In this document: piece by piece, positions 1 through 10,591 of the stretch
Numbering within the stretch: position 1 is the first letter of the stretch
How the letters are laid out: each line of letters begins with the position of its first letter
Assembly: GCF_016907275.1 (NCBI RefSeq)
Contig: NZ_JAFBBP010000001.1
Span: 6,500,001-6,564,000 of the forward strand
DNA: 64,000 bases
Origin: Micromonospora luteifusca
GTDB lineage: Bacteria; Actinomycetota; Actinomycetes; Mycobacteriales; Micromonosporaceae
Direction of reading: 5' to 3'
The notes under the pieces: model-generated
The model's input: the letters and a program-made list of their open reading frames with translations, nothing else
Databases searched by the model: none
What the model was told of the DNA's origin: nothing
Position numbers and translations under genes: made by a program

Positions 1-51
1 CCTTTCCCTTATGGGTGTGCGGGTGTTCCTACCCCCGAAGGAGCTACCCCC

Positions 52-639
52 ATGAACACGATCATGCGTAAGAGCGTCCTGTCCGTTGCCGGTCTCGCGT
101 TCGCCGGTGGTGTCTTCGCCGGTCCGATCGCCGCCCACGCCAACCCGGCTGTGGATGCCAAGCCCGTCGCCGTGGCCGTGCAGGCCGACAAGCCCGACAC
201 CGCCAAGCTGATCCCGCACGGCACCCAGGGCGACCAGTCGCGCATCACCCTCAACGACGAGCAGACCGCCAACGCCAAGGCGATCATCGCCGCCACGAAG
301 AAGGCCGGTCTCCCGGAGCGCGCCGCGGTCATCTCCATCGCCACCAGCCTGCAGGAGTCGAAGCTGGAGAACCTGGGCCACCTCGGCGACATGAACGACC
401 ACGACTCGCTGGGCCTGTTCCAGCAGCGCCCCAGCTCGGGTTGGGGCACCCCGGAACAGATCACCGACCCCGCCTACTCCACGACGGCGTTCCTGAAGGG
501 TCTGCGGCAGATCGACGGGTGGCAGGACATGCCCCTGACCCAGGCCGCGCAGACCGTGCAGGTCTCCGCCTACCCGGACGCCTACGCCCAGTGGGAGCAG
601 CAGGCCGCCGACCTGGTGGGCCAGTACTGGAACAGCTGA
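52..639 (+). CDS. Secreted lysozyme-like cell-wall protein
   Basis: A 195-residue exported protein. Residues 1 to about 30 form a signal peptide with a hydrophobic core ending in AHA. After a variable linker, residues 85-195 form a compact domain with a glutamate followed by a GLFQQRPSSGWG motif and an AAQ-VQ-S-YPDAYA-WE ending. This pattern is shared by many actinobacterial secreted proteins and by the C-terminal part of NlpC/P60-type wall proteins, and it looks like a lysozyme or transglycosylase-type fold. The glutamate in LQES is the likely catalytic acid. The start is supported by a GAAGGAG ribosome binding site at 37-43. A hairpin terminator follows at 670-700. Peptidoglycan cleavage is inferred from the motif; the substrate cannot be read from the sequence. 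Confidence 0.8.
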   Translation: MNTIMRKSVLSVAGLAFAGGVFAGPIAAHANPAVDAKPVAVAVQADKPDTAKLIPHGTQGDQSRITLNDEQTANAKAIIAATKKAGLPERAAVISIATSLQESKLENLGHLGDMNDHDSLGLFQQRPSSGWGTPEQITDPAYSTTAFLKGLRQIDGWQDMPLTQAAQTVQVSAYPDAYAQWEQQAADLVGQYWNS

Positions 640-669
640 CCCCCACACCACCCGAACGACACTGCTGAT

Positions 670-700
670 GGCCGGCACCCCGAACCCTGGGGTGCCGGCC
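670..700 (+). terminator. Rho-independent-type hairpin after the lysozyme-like gene
   Basis: Perfect 12-bp inverted repeat, arms 670-681 and 689-700 with a 7-nt loop. There is no T-tract, as is usual for terminators in high-GC actinobacteria. Confidence 0.7.
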
Positions 701-780
701 ATCGGCATACCCACACCCGGCACAGGCGTGGCGCTCCGGGGCGGCACCCGCAGTCCGCAGCCGACCCGGCCCCGCGCCAG

Positions 781-1227
781 CGCCGCCCTGCGCCAGCGCC
801 GCCCTGCGCCAGCGCCGCCCTGCGCCAGCGCCGCCCTGCGCCAGCGCCGCCCTGCGCCAGCGCCGCCCTGCGCCAGCGCCGCCCTGCGCCAGCGCCGCCC
901 TGCGCCAGCGCCGCCCTGCGCCAGCGCCGCCCTGCGCCAGCGCCGCCCTGCGCCAGCGCCGCCCTGCGCCAGCGCCGCCCTGCGCCAGCGCCGCCCTGCG
1001 CCAGCGCCGCCCTGCGCCAGCGCCGCCCTGCGCCAGCGCCGCCCTGCGCCAGCGCCGCCCTGCGCCAGCGCCGCCCTGCGCCAGCGCCGCCCTGCGCCAG
1101 CGCCGCCCTGCGCCAGCGCCGCCCTGCGCCAGCGCCGCCCTGCGCCAGCGCCGCCCTGCGCCAGCGCCGCCCTGCGCCAGCGCCGCCCTGCGCCAGCGCC
1201 GCCCCGCGCCAGCGCCGCCCCGCGCCC
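781..1227. repeat. 16-bp tandem repeat array (VNTR-like)
   Basis: The unit CGCCGCCCTGCGCCAG is repeated head to tail from 781. There are 26 identical copies through 1196, one copy with a single T-to-C change (1197-1212), and a partial last copy. Sixteen is not a multiple of three, so all frames stay open and long spurious reading frames appear here. The array lies in the 863-bp gap between two same-strand genes, downstream of a terminator, and shows no coding signal. Near-perfect identity implies recent expansion or homogenisation by slippage. Confidence 0.95.
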
Positions 1228-1425
1228 GTGTCCGGGCAGCCTCGGGCCTGCGTTGGTCATGGACTTGTGGTGTCCGGTCGGGAACATCGTGGGGGTCGGG
1301 CTGGTTGTGGACAGTGTCGGTGTGACTCAGTGTCCCCGGGCCTCACCTAATATTGCCTTCGCGGAATACCGTTCGGCTGGAGCCGCGTCGCGCCACTCGC
1401 CGAGAGGCGACCTGCACACCGACAC

Positions 1426-1462
1426 CAGCGCCGCCCCCGACCGATGGCCGGGGGCGGCGCTG
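1426..1462. terminator. Hairpin between the repeat array and the phosphatase gene
   Basis: Perfect 14-bp inverted repeat, arms 1426-1439 and 1449-1462 with a 9-nt loop. It sits about 40 bp before the next start codon, so it either insulates the downstream gene or terminates a transcript through the repeats. The rest of 1228-1502 holds nothing else recognisable. Confidence 0.6.
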
Positions 1463-1502
1463 TCTGTGCCCACCGTCAGGCCAGCGGCGGCACAATGCTC
1501 GG

Positions 1503-1922
1503 GTGACTGATGCTCAGCCCTGGTCCGAGCAGCCGGGCGTACTCGTGCTCCCCGGTGGGGCGACGGTGCGCGGTCGCCGTATCGGCGCGGCTGCCTCGCC
1601 TGCCGACTTCGCCCTGCTGTTGGCGCCCGGTCCGGAGCCGGCCTGGCCGTATCGGCGGATCCGGTGGCCCGACTTCTGGGTGCCGGTCGATCGTGCCGAT
1701 GCCCTCGATGCCCTGCGGTCGGCGCTGCGGCGGGCGCAGGACGGTGAGCGCGTCGAGGTTGCCTGTCGGGGTGGGGTTGGGCGTACCGGAACGGCGTTGG
1801 CCGCGTTGGCGATTCTTGACGGCCTGCCGGCCGAGCGGGCAGTGCCGTGGGTCCGGGCGGGCTACCACCCGAAGGCGGTGGAGACTCCGTGGCAGCGACG
1901 CTGGCTGCGCCGCGTCTCCTGA
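1503..1922 (+). CDS. Protein-tyrosine phosphatase family protein
   Basis: A 139-residue soluble protein. The motif ACRGGVGRTGTA near residue 84 is the C-x5-R phosphate-binding loop of cysteine-dependent phosphatases, with Cys as nucleophile and Arg binding phosphate. Upstream residues WPDFWVPVD fit the general-acid loop region. It is short for the family but contains the complete core, and it resembles the small actinobacterial dual-specificity-like phosphatases. I chose the GTG at 1503 because the reading frame further upstream is low-complexity and CACAAT lies about 6 bases before it, consistent with a leaderless transcript. It appears to be a single-gene unit. The substrate is unknown. Confidence 0.8.
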   Translation: MTDAQPWSEQPGVLVLPGGATVRGRRIGAAASPADFALLLAPGPEPAWPYRRIRWPDFWVPVDRADALDALRSALRRAQDGERVEVACRGGVGRTGTALAALAILDGLPAERAVPWVRAGYHPKAVETPWQRRWLRRVS

Positions 1923-1941
1923 GAGCCGCCGTTCCGCACCG

Positions 1942-4224
<2,283 letters not shown>

Positions 4225-4245
4225 GCGAACCCTTCACGGAGTCAT

Positions 4246-4264
4246 GGCGGGAGTTTCTCCCGCC
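4246..4264. promoter_or_regulatory. Perfect inverted repeat upstream of the UvrA-like gene
   Basis: GGCGGGAG-TTT-CTCCCGCC, 8-bp arms with a 3-bp centre, 22 bp upstream of the UvrA-like start in the divergent promoter region. It could be an operator for the adjacent tandem MerR regulator, or a hairpin in the 5' leader of the ABC gene. Confidence 0.5.
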
Positions 4265-4381
4265 GGGCACTGGCGGGTTCCATTGTCTCATTCATGCCCA
4301 TGTAGAGAGTTTTGACGAAATCCGAGCGCGGCCCTCAGCAGGACGCCCCGGAAAGTCTCAAATCACGTCGTAAGCGGTACG

Positions 4382-5161
4382 GTGGCTCGCGTGGACGTTG
4401 CCCCGGAGGATCGGCTGCGCGCCGTGGACCTGGCGGCCACCGTCGGGATCTCGGTGCAGCAGGTGCGCAACTACGTCGAGCTGGGTGTGCTGCCGCCGGT
4501 GCGGCGCACCGCGAGCGGGTACCGGATCTTCACGACCGAGCACGCACGGGCGCTGACCGTGGCGCGGCGGCTGGCCGAGGGGCACGGCTGGAGCCGTACC
4601 CGGGAGATCATGGCGGCGGTGCACCGGGGCGACCTGCCGGTGGCCCTCGCGGCGCTCGACGGCGGCCACGCGGAGCTGGACCGGGAACGCGCCGAGATCC
4701 GTCGGGTGCTCGGCGCCTTCGAGACCGTGTTGGCCAGCTCGCCGCAGGCCCGGCCGGCACCGCGCCGGGGCGCCCGCATCGGCGAGGTCGCCGCCCTGGT
4801 CGGGGTCCGCACCTCGCAGCTGCGGCTGTGGGAGGACCGCCAACTGCTGCGGCCGAGCCGCACCCCGGGCACCAACTACCGGGTGTACGACGAGGCGGAG
4901 CTACGCGCCGCGCAGGTCATCGCGCTGCTACGCCGAGGCGCGTACCCGTTCGAAATCATCGAGGCGGTGCTGGGCGAACTGCGGAGCACCGGCAGCGCGC
5001 AGCGGGTCCGAGCCGAGCTTGCCCGCCGCGAGCAGGAGCTGCACGTCCGCAGCCTGCGTCGGCTGCGGGGGAGCGCCGCGCTGCACGACTACCTGCGCGG
5101 TCGCGGCGACGTGGTGGACCGACCGGGGTATCCCGTCCCGCCGGCCGATCTTGTTGACTAG
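4382..5161 (+). CDS. Tandem-domain MerR family transcriptional regulator
   Basis: A 259-residue regulator with two MerR winged-helix domains in one chain. The first (about 12-80) carries VGISVQQVRNYVELGVLPP and SGYRIF. The second (about 132-200) carries ALVGVRTSQLRLWEDRQLL and TNYRVYDEAEL. Most MerR proteins have one such domain plus a dimerisation helix, so this chain may bind DNA as a built-in pseudo-dimer. No metal-binding cysteines are visible, which argues against a metal sensor. It is divergent from the UvrA-like resistance gene and is the obvious candidate regulator of it. The GTG at 4391 is an alternative start, since TACGGT at 4378-4383 would make it leaderless. Confidence 0.87.
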   Translation: MARVDVAPEDRLRAVDLAATVGISVQQVRNYVELGVLPPVRRTASGYRIFTTEHARALTVARRLAEGHGWSRTREIMAAVHRGDLPVALAALDGGHAELDRERAEIRRVLGAFETVLASSPQARPAPRRGARIGEVAALVGVRTSQLRLWEDRQLLRPSRTPGTNYRVYDEAELRAAQVIALLRRGAYPFEIIEAVLGELRSTGSAQRVRAELARREQELHVRSLRRLRGSAALHDYLRGRGDVVDRPGYPVPPADLVD

Positions 5162-5171
5162 GGTCGGGCAC

Positions 5172-6383
5172 ATGAGAGCTGCGCTGCTGGCCGCCACGGC
5201 GTCCGTCATCCTGCTCGCTCCCGCGCCGGTCGCCGCCGCGAGAGCGCCTGCCGGGCCGACCGTGCGGTGCCCCCGGGTGCCGGCGCCGGCGATGTCCCGT
5301 CCGCCCCGGCCCTCGCCACCGCCCGCCGTGCCCGAGCAACGGGTGGTCGGCGGCGCGGCGCTGGACACGGCGGGCCTGGTCGTACCGGCCGACGCCGCCG
5401 CACCACCGGGGGTCACGGCCACGTCGTGGCTGGTCGCGGACCTGGACAGCGGCCAGGTGCTCGGCGGCTGCGGCCCACACGAGTACGGCACCCCCGCCAG
5501 CGTGCAGAAGCTGCTGCTGGCGGCCACGATGCTGCCCCGACTGGACCCGAAGCAGACGGTCACCGTCACCGCGGAGGACATGAACATCGAGCCCGGCTCC
5601 TCCGCCGTCGGCCTGGTCGAGGGCGGCCGCTACACCATCGAGACCATCTGGCTCGGGCTGCTGCTCAACTCCGGCAACGAGGCGGCCAACGCGCTGGCCC
5701 GGCTCGGCGGTGGCGGAAACGACGCGTCCAGCGGCGTACGGGCCATGAACGAGCAGGCGCACCGGCTCGGCGCGCTCCAGACGCACGCGGTCACCCCGTC
5801 GGGGCTGGACGGCAAGGGACAGTTCACCAGCGCCTACGACCTGGCGCTGATCGCCCGGGCCTGCTTCGCCGAGCCGGCCTTCCGCCGGTACGCGCTGACG
5901 AAGCAGACGGCGATTCCCGCCCAGCCGGCGCAGCGCACCAAGGGTTTCCAGATCCAGAACGAGAACCAGCTCATCTACAAGTACCCGGGTGCGCTCGGCG
6001 GCAAGACCGGCTTCACCGACCTGGCCCGGCACACCTACGTGGGGGCTGCCGAACGCAACGGGCGACGGCTGGTGGTGACCCTGTTGGGTGCCGAACCGGC
6101 TCCTCAGCGCGGCTGGGAACAGGGTGCGGCCCTGCTGGACTGGGGCTTCACGCTGCCCCGGGACGCGTCCGTCGGTCGGCTGGTCGAGCCCGGCGAGTTG
6201 ACCGCCACGCCGTCGGCGGCGCCGTCCGCGCTGGCGGTGCCCGCAGGACCTCGGCCGGCGGCGGCCAGCGGACCAGCGCGTACCGGCTCGGGATGGTTGT
6301 GGTCGGTGGTCTCGGTCAGCGGCGCGGGGGTGCTGGTGCTGTTGGGCGGGCTGCTGTGGCGGCGTCGCGGTCGGCTGCCCTGA
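5172..6383 (+). CDS. D-alanyl-D-alanine carboxypeptidase (serine peptidase S11)
   Basis: A 403-residue membrane-anchored enzyme that trims the terminal D-alanine from peptidoglycan pentapeptides outside the cell. It has a signal peptide (1-23), a Pro-rich linker to about 55, then the penicillin-binding fold. The catalytic SxxK is S110-K113, SxN is S167-G168-N169 and KTG is K278-T279-G280. A C-terminal helix near 375-395 followed by RRRGR anchors it in the membrane. The reading frame is open 150 bp further upstream, but ATG 5172 directly precedes the signal peptide. It starts 10 bp after the MerR gene and may be cotranscribed with it, although the functions do not obviously belong together. 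Confidence 0.93.
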   Translation: MRAALLAATASVILLAPAPVAAARAPAGPTVRCPRVPAPAMSRPPRPSPPPAVPEQRVVGGAALDTAGLVVPADAAAPPGVTATSWLVADLDSGQVLGGCGPHEYGTPASVQKLLLAATMLPRLDPKQTVTVTAEDMNIEPGSSAVGLVEGGRYTIETIWLGLLLNSGNEAANALARLGGGGNDASSGVRAMNEQAHRLGALQTHAVTPSGLDGKGQFTSAYDLALIARACFAEPAFRRYALTKQTAIPAQPAQRTKGFQIQNENQLIYKYPGALGGKTGFTDLARHTYVGAAERNGRRLVVTLLGAEPAPQRGWEQGAALLDWGFTLPRDASVGRLVEPGELTATPSAAPSALAVPAGPRPAAASGPARTGSGWLWSVVSVSGAGVLVLLGGLLWRRRGRLP

Positions 6384-6453
6384 CGGATCGACATCGGGCG
6401 CTGACGTCCATAGACTCCGGTCTTTCTGGCACCACGAGTCCAGGAGGATCCCA

Positions 6454-7302
6454 GTGTCGAGTGAACTCGAACCGCGCCCCGGTGTGGCGGCACCCCGCCG
6501 GCCGGTGCGCGCCCTGACCCGCCTCGCGGGGGTGAGCGTGCTCGCCGGTGCGCTGGTCGTGGGCGCGTCCGCCACCGCGCTCGCCGCGCCCGGCCCGTCG
6601 GCCGACGCGGTGACGGCGTCCGCCACCCCGGCCGCCGCCGTCGACACCGCCACCCGACCGCCGCGCACCACGCACGGCCCCTGCGCGTACACGCAGACGC
6701 CCGAGGAACCCGCGGCCCGGCCGGTGCCGCTGCCGCCCGACCCGCGACGCACCCCGGCCCGGGGCAGCGTCCGGGTGACCTTGGCGACCAACCACGGGCC
6801 GATCGGGCTGACCCTCGACCGGGCCGCCGCGCCGTGCACCGTGCAGAGCTTCCTGCACCTGGTCGGCAAGCGCTTCTACGACCGCACCTCGTGCCATCGG
6901 CTCACCGCGTACCCCACGCTGAGCGTGCTGCAGTGCGGTGACCCGTCGGGCACCGGCGAGGGCGGCCCGGGGTACCGGTACCGCGACGAACTGCCGACCG
7001 ACCTGCCGCCGGCGCCGACCGACCCCACCGGGGAGCGTCGGGTGTACGCGCGAGGCGTGCTGGCCATGGCCAACGCCGGGCCGGACACCAACGGCAGCCA
7101 GTTCTTCCTGGTCTACGCGAACTCCGCGTTGCGCCCCAACTACACGATCTTCGGCGAGATCGACGGGGCCGGTCTGGCCACGCTGGACCGGATCGCCGCC
7201 GGGGGAGTGGCTCCGACCGCCGAGGACCCGGCACCGGTCGACGGCGCGCCCGCGCTGCCGGTCGACATCCGCAAGGCCGTCCGCTCGCACCACCACCACT
7301 GA
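6454..7302 (+). CDS. Secreted or membrane-anchored cyclophilin-type peptidyl-prolyl isomerase
   Basis: A 282-residue protein. Residues 22-50 form a hydrophobic export or anchor segment; a Pro/Ala-rich linker follows to about 105. Residues 105-275 are a cyclophilin domain with FYDRTSCHRL, LQCGDPSGTG, GVLAMANAGPDTNGSQFF and a YTIFGEI strand. The usual catalytic FHR arginine position reads CHRL, so the key R is retained with a changed neighbour. It is expected to catalyse proline isomerisation during folding of exported proteins. A GTG start follows a weak AGGAGG-like site. The chain ends in a natural run of four histidines, which is unusual. Confidence 0.88.
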   Translation: MSSELEPRPGVAAPRRPVRALTRLAGVSVLAGALVVGASATALAAPGPSADAVTASATPAAAVDTATRPPRTTHGPCAYTQTPEEPAARPVPLPPDPRRTPARGSVRVTLATNHGPIGLTLDRAAAPCTVQSFLHLVGKRFYDRTSCHRLTAYPTLSVLQCGDPSGTGEGGPGYRYRDELPTDLPPAPTDPTGERRVYARGVLAMANAGPDTNGSQFFLVYANSALRPNYTIFGEIDGAGLATLDRIAAGGVAPTAEDPAPVDGAPALPVDIRKAVRSHHHH

Positions 7303-7383
7303 GAACGCGGCGCGGTGGGCGGCCCTCGGTCGCTCACCGCGCCAACGGGTCCAGGAACACCCGCCGGACACGCCGGGCGCCCG

Positions 7384-7396
7384 GAACTTTCGGAAG
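7384..7396. promoter_or_regulatory. Possible LacI-family operator copy (GAACTTTCGGAAG)
   Basis: This 13-mer differs at one base from the reverse complement of 8630-8642, in front of the esterase gene. Both resemble the GAAACTTTC-type sites that I recall from actinomycete xylan regulators. This copy lies downstream of the LacI gene, so it may instead be incidental. Confidence 0.35.
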
Positions 7397-7401
7397 CGGA
7401 T

Positions 7402-7436
7402 CGGAACTGGTCCAACCGGTTACCGACCCAGTTCCG
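7402..7436. terminator. Hairpin between the convergent cyclophilin and LacI genes
   Basis: Inverted repeat with 9-bp arms, 7402-7410 and 7428-7436, and a 17-nt centre that contains the palindrome AACCGGTT. It is placed to end both converging transcripts. Confidence 0.55.
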
Positions 7437-7440
7437 GCCG

Positions 7441-8475
7441 TCACGACGGGCCAGTCGACCCGGTCGGCGGGGCGGTGCTGTCGCGGACGACCATCTCCGT
7501 GGCGAGTTCCACCCGCGGCGAGTCGATGCCCTCACCCTGGGCCAGGCGCAGCACGGTCCGTGCCGCCAACCGTCCCATCTCGACCAACGGCTGACGCACC
7601 GTGGTCAGCGGTGGTGAAGCCCAGCGGGCCTCCGGCAGGTCGTCGAAGCCGACGACGCTCACGTCGTCCGGCACGCGTAGCCCTCGGCGTCGGATGGCCT
7701 CGTAGACGCCGAAGGCCATCTGGTCACTGGCGGCGAAGATGCCGGTCGGCGGATCGGCGAGGTCGAGCAGCGCCGTCCCGCCGGCGAACCCGGAGGCGTG
7801 GTAGAAGTCGCCCGTGTAGATCAGCACGTCGTCCACCGGCACCCCGGCGCTCTCCAGCCCGGCCCGGTAACCGTCGAGTCGCGCGCGGCTGCACAGCAGA
7901 CTCGTCGGCCCGGCCACGAAGCCGATGCGCCGGTGCCCGATCGCGAGTAGATGCTCGGTCGCGGCGAGACCGCCAGCCCAGTTGGTGGCGCCGATCGTCG
8001 GCACGTCCATGGCCGGCACACCGGCCGGGTCGACGACCACCACCGGCACGTTGAGGCGGCGCAACTGCGCGTGCAGCGGCGGGCTCAGGTGCGAGGTCAC
8101 GAAGATGACGCCATCGGTGGCCCGCGTGCGCAGGTTCTGCAACCACTGCCGGGCCGCGGTGGGCTGGCGGTGGATCGCGGAGACCACCGTGCCGACGCCC
8201 GCGCCGTGCCCGACGTCCTCCACGCCCCGGATGATTTCCACGGCCCAGGGGCTGTCCAGGTCGTTGAAGACCAGGTCGACGAGGCCGGCGCGACGGACGC
8301 TGCGGCTGGTGCGACGCCGGTAGCCGTGGTGACGCAGCAGCTCCTCGACTCGCTCCCGGGTGTCCGGGGCCACATCGGAGCGACCGTTGAGCACCCGTGA
8401 CACGGTCGGCACCGACACCCCGGCCTCCCGTGCGATCGCGGTGATGGTCACCCTGCGTCCGTCGTCCGCGCCCAC
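7441..8475 (-). CDS. LacI family transcriptional regulator
   Basis: A 344-residue repressor. Residues 9-60 are the LacI helix-turn-helix (ITAIAREAGVSVPTVSRVLN). The remainder is a periplasmic-binding-like sensor with GVIFVTSHLS, IGHRRIGFVAGP and PPTGIFAASDQMAFGVYEA. The start is the GTG at 8475, preceded by AAGGAG six bases upstream; the frame extends further but lacks a ribosome site. The divergent neighbour is a CE7 acetyl xylan esterase, so the likely role is control of esterase expression in response to a xylo-oligosaccharide or similar sugar. The ligand is inferred only from this context. Confidence 0.9.
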   Translation of the reverse strand: MGADDGRRVTITAIAREAGVSVPTVSRVLNGRSDVAPDTRERVEELLRHHGYRRRTSRSVRRAGLVDLVFNDLDSPWAVEIIRGVEDVGHGAGVGTVVSAIHRQPTAARQWLQNLRTRATDGVIFVTSHLSPPLHAQLRRLNVPVVVVDPAGVPAMDVPTIGATNWAGGLAATEHLLAIGHRRIGFVAGPTSLLCSRARLDGYRAGLESAGVPVDDVLIYTGDFYHASGFAGGTALLDLADPPTGIFAASDQMAFGVYEAIRRRGLRVPDDVSVVGFDDLPEARWASPPLTTVRQPLVEMGRLAARTVLRLAQGEGIDSPRVELATEMVVRDSTAPPTGSTGPS

Positions 8476-8629
8476 CCGCGTCTCCTTCACCGAGCCGGAA
8501 GAACGACCACAACACGTCGTCAACCGTGTGTCCCGAAACGGCGTGCCCGTCCCACGCGCCATCTTGCCCCACCGATGCGGGTTGACGACATGCCAGGTGA
8601 GTTCTAGCGTTCGCCGAAGTTACGGAAAC

Positions 8630-8642
8630 CTTCCGGAAGTTC
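8630..8642. promoter_or_regulatory. Candidate LacI operator before the esterase gene
   Basis: The reverse strand reads GAACTTCCGGAAG, containing the dyad CTTCCGGAAG. It lies 18 bp before the esterase ATG and 155 bp upstream of the divergent LacI gene, where it could block esterase transcription. Confidence 0.45.
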
Positions 8643-8659
8643 ATCGGACTGAGGACGGC

Positions 8660-9628
8660 ATGTACACCGATCTACCTGAGGAACAGCTGCGCGGCTACCG
8701 CGGGGTGGTCCGGGAGCCAGCGGACTTCGACGACTTCTGGGCCGGCACCCTGGCAGAGGCCCGGGATGCCGGCTGGCCGGTACGGGCCGAGCCGGTCGAG
8801 ACCGGGCTGGCAAGCATCGACGTGTTCGATGTGACCTTCGCGGGTTTCGCAGGCCAGCCCGTGCGAGCCTGGCTGCGGGTGCCTCGCGGTGCCGACACGG
8901 CGCTGCCGACCGTGGTCCAGTTCGCCGGCTACGGCGGCGGGCGCGGGCACCCGTTGGAGAACCTGCTCTGGGTGTCGGCCGGGTTCGCGCACCTGCAGAT
9001 GGACACCCGGGGGCAGGGCTCGGGATGGAGCCGGGGTGACACCCCGGACCTCGGCGCGGCGGGCCCGGAGGCGCCCGGGGTGACCACCCGGGGCATCGCC
9101 GACCCGAAGACCTACTACTACCGGCGACTGATCACCGACGCGGTCCGGGCGGTGGACGCCGTTCGGACCCTGCCGGTGGTCGACCCGACCAGGGTGGCGG
9201 TGCTCGGGCACAGCCAGGGCGGCGGGTTGGCGCTCGCGGCCGGCACGTTGGCACCCGGGGTGCGGGCGGTGGTCGCGTTCGTGCCGTTCCTCTGCGACAT
9301 CCCGCGCGCGGTGGTGACCACCGACGCCCGGCCCTACCGGGAGATCCGCGACTACCTGGCGATCCACCGGAATGTCGAGGAGCAGGTGCTGACCACTCTG
9401 GCGTACATCGACGGGGTCAATTTCGCCCGACGCTGCCGTCGCCCGGCGCGGTACTCGGTGGCGTTGATGGACGACATCGTGCCGCCGTCGACGGTCTACG
9501 CGGCGGTCAACGCCCACGCCGGGCCGACCGAGTTGGCGGTGTGGCGGTACAACGGCCACGAGGCCGGCGGGATCGACGACGACGAGGCGGCGCTGGTCTT
9601 TCTGCGCGAACACCTGACCGACGCCTGA
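8660..9628 (+). CDS. Acetyl xylan esterase / cephalosporin C deacetylase family (CE7)
   Basis: A 322-residue alpha/beta hydrolase. Family marks are YGGGRGHPLE, the oxyanion-side motif DTRGQGSGW, nucleophile elbow GHSQGGG, acid residue in LMDDIVPPST and histidine in YNGHEAGG. CE7 enzymes remove acetyl groups from xylo-oligosaccharides and some antibiotics. There is no signal peptide, so it should act in the cytoplasm on imported oligosaccharides. The frame is open far upstream, but ATG 8660 begins the family-typical N-terminus (YTDLPEEQLRGYRG). It is divergent from a LacI regulator with a shared candidate operator. Confidence 0.93.
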   Translation: MYTDLPEEQLRGYRGVVREPADFDDFWAGTLAEARDAGWPVRAEPVETGLASIDVFDVTFAGFAGQPVRAWLRVPRGADTALPTVVQFAGYGGGRGHPLENLLWVSAGFAHLQMDTRGQGSGWSRGDTPDLGAAGPEAPGVTTRGIADPKTYYYRRLITDAVRAVDAVRTLPVVDPTRVAVLGHSQGGGLALAAGTLAPGVRAVVAFVPFLCDIPRAVVTTDARPYREIRDYLAIHRNVEEQVLTTLAYIDGVNFARRCRRPARYSVALMDDIVPPSTVYAAVNAHAGPTELAVWRYNGHEAGGIDDDEAALVFLREHLTDA

Positions 9629-9695
9629 TCGGGCACGCCGTGCCGGGCGCTCTGATCCGGCACGGGTGGCCGGGCGGGGCTGATAGACAGGACCG

Positions 9696-10553
9696 GTGCG
9701 CTACCGCCTCGCCGTCGTGCTCGCGCTCGCCGCGCTGCTCGGTGGCTGCTCGCGGCCGGAGCCCCGCCCCGCGCCGCAACCGACGCCGGTGAGCCCCACT
9801 CCCCGGCCGACCCCCGTCCCCAGTCCGACCTCCGCCTCGCCCGTCCCCGCCGCGGACCGGCTGCCGGGGTTCGTGGTGCTGACCGACGTCGACCCGCGCA
9901 TCCACGCCGACATCCGGTACGCCACCGCGCACAACTTCGTCGGCCGCCCGATCACCGCGTATCGAGAACCGCTGTGCCTGCTCACCCGACAGGCCGCCGA
10001 GGCGCTGCGCCGGGTGCAGGACGCCGCGCTGGCCGGTGGGCACAGCCTCAAGGTGTACGACTGCTACCGCCCGCAGCCGGCGGTGGACGACTTCGTCGCC
10101 TGGTCCAAGCGTCCCGGCGAGCAGCAGACGAAGGCCGAGTTCTATCCGGACGTGGCCAAGAACCGGCTCTTCGCCGAGGGTTACATCGGGGCGCCCACCG
10201 CGCACAGTCGGGGCAGCACCATGGACCTGACCCTGGTCGACGAGCCCGCCGCCAGCCAATCCCCGTACCGGGTCGGGCAACCGCTGGTCGCCTGCACCGC
10301 GCCACGGGGGCAGCGCTTTGCCGACAACAGCATCGACATGGGGACGGGCTTCGACTGTTTCGACGCCCGCGCGCACACCGCCGACCCTCGCATCACTGGT
10401 ACGGTCCGAGACAACCGTCGGTTGTTGCAGCGGCTGATGACCGACGCCGGATTCGTCAACTACGCGCGTGAATGGTGGCACTACAGCCTCCGCGACGAGC
10501 CGTACCCGGACACGTTCTTCACCGCGCCGGTCGCCCGCTCCTCGGTCGGCTGA
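9696..10553 (+). CDS. D-Ala-D-Ala dipeptidase-like lipoprotein (peptidase M15D, VanX family)
   Basis: A 285-residue exported lipoprotein. The signal ends in lipobox LLGGC (Cys19), followed by a long Pro/Thr/Ser linker to about 50. The catalytic domain has the family motifs VYDCYRP, SRGSTMDLTL (zinc histidine and aspartate of SxHxxGxAxD-type sites; here the first is AHSRGSTMDL) and EWWHYS (catalytic Glu and zinc His). It would hydrolyse D-Ala-D-Ala or a similar dipeptide on the outer face of the membrane, unlike cytoplasmic VanX of vancomycin resistance. No van regulator or ligase is nearby, so wall recycling is more likely than resistance. Confidence 0.88.
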   Translation: MRYRLAVVLALAALLGGCSRPEPRPAPQPTPVSPTPRPTPVPSPTSASPVPAADRLPGFVVLTDVDPRIHADIRYATAHNFVGRPITAYREPLCLLTRQAAEALRRVQDAALAGGHSLKVYDCYRPQPAVDDFVAWSKRPGEQQTKAEFYPDVAKNRLFAEGYIGAPTAHSRGSTMDLTLVDEPAASQSPYRVGQPLVACTAPRGQRFADNSIDMGTGFDCFDARAHTADPRITGTVRDNRRLLQRLMTDAGFVNYAREWWHYSLRDEPYPDTFFTAPVARSSVG

Positions 10554-10591
10554 CGCGCGCCCCGGAACCGCCGCCGCCGGTGCTATCCGGC

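Noticed and set aside
781..1227. Possible CRISPR array
   Set aside because: The 16-bp units are contiguous, with no spacers and no cas genes nearby.
668..1510. A 280-codon open frame across the tandem repeats
   Set aside because: Its repeating 16-residue peptide is produced by a 16-bp DNA repeat that keeps every frame open; there is no ribosome site or homology.
9696..10553. A vancomycin-resistance locus around the VanX-like lipoprotein
   Set aside because: No vanH, vanA or vanRS homologue is adjacent, and this enzyme is exported rather than cytoplasmic.
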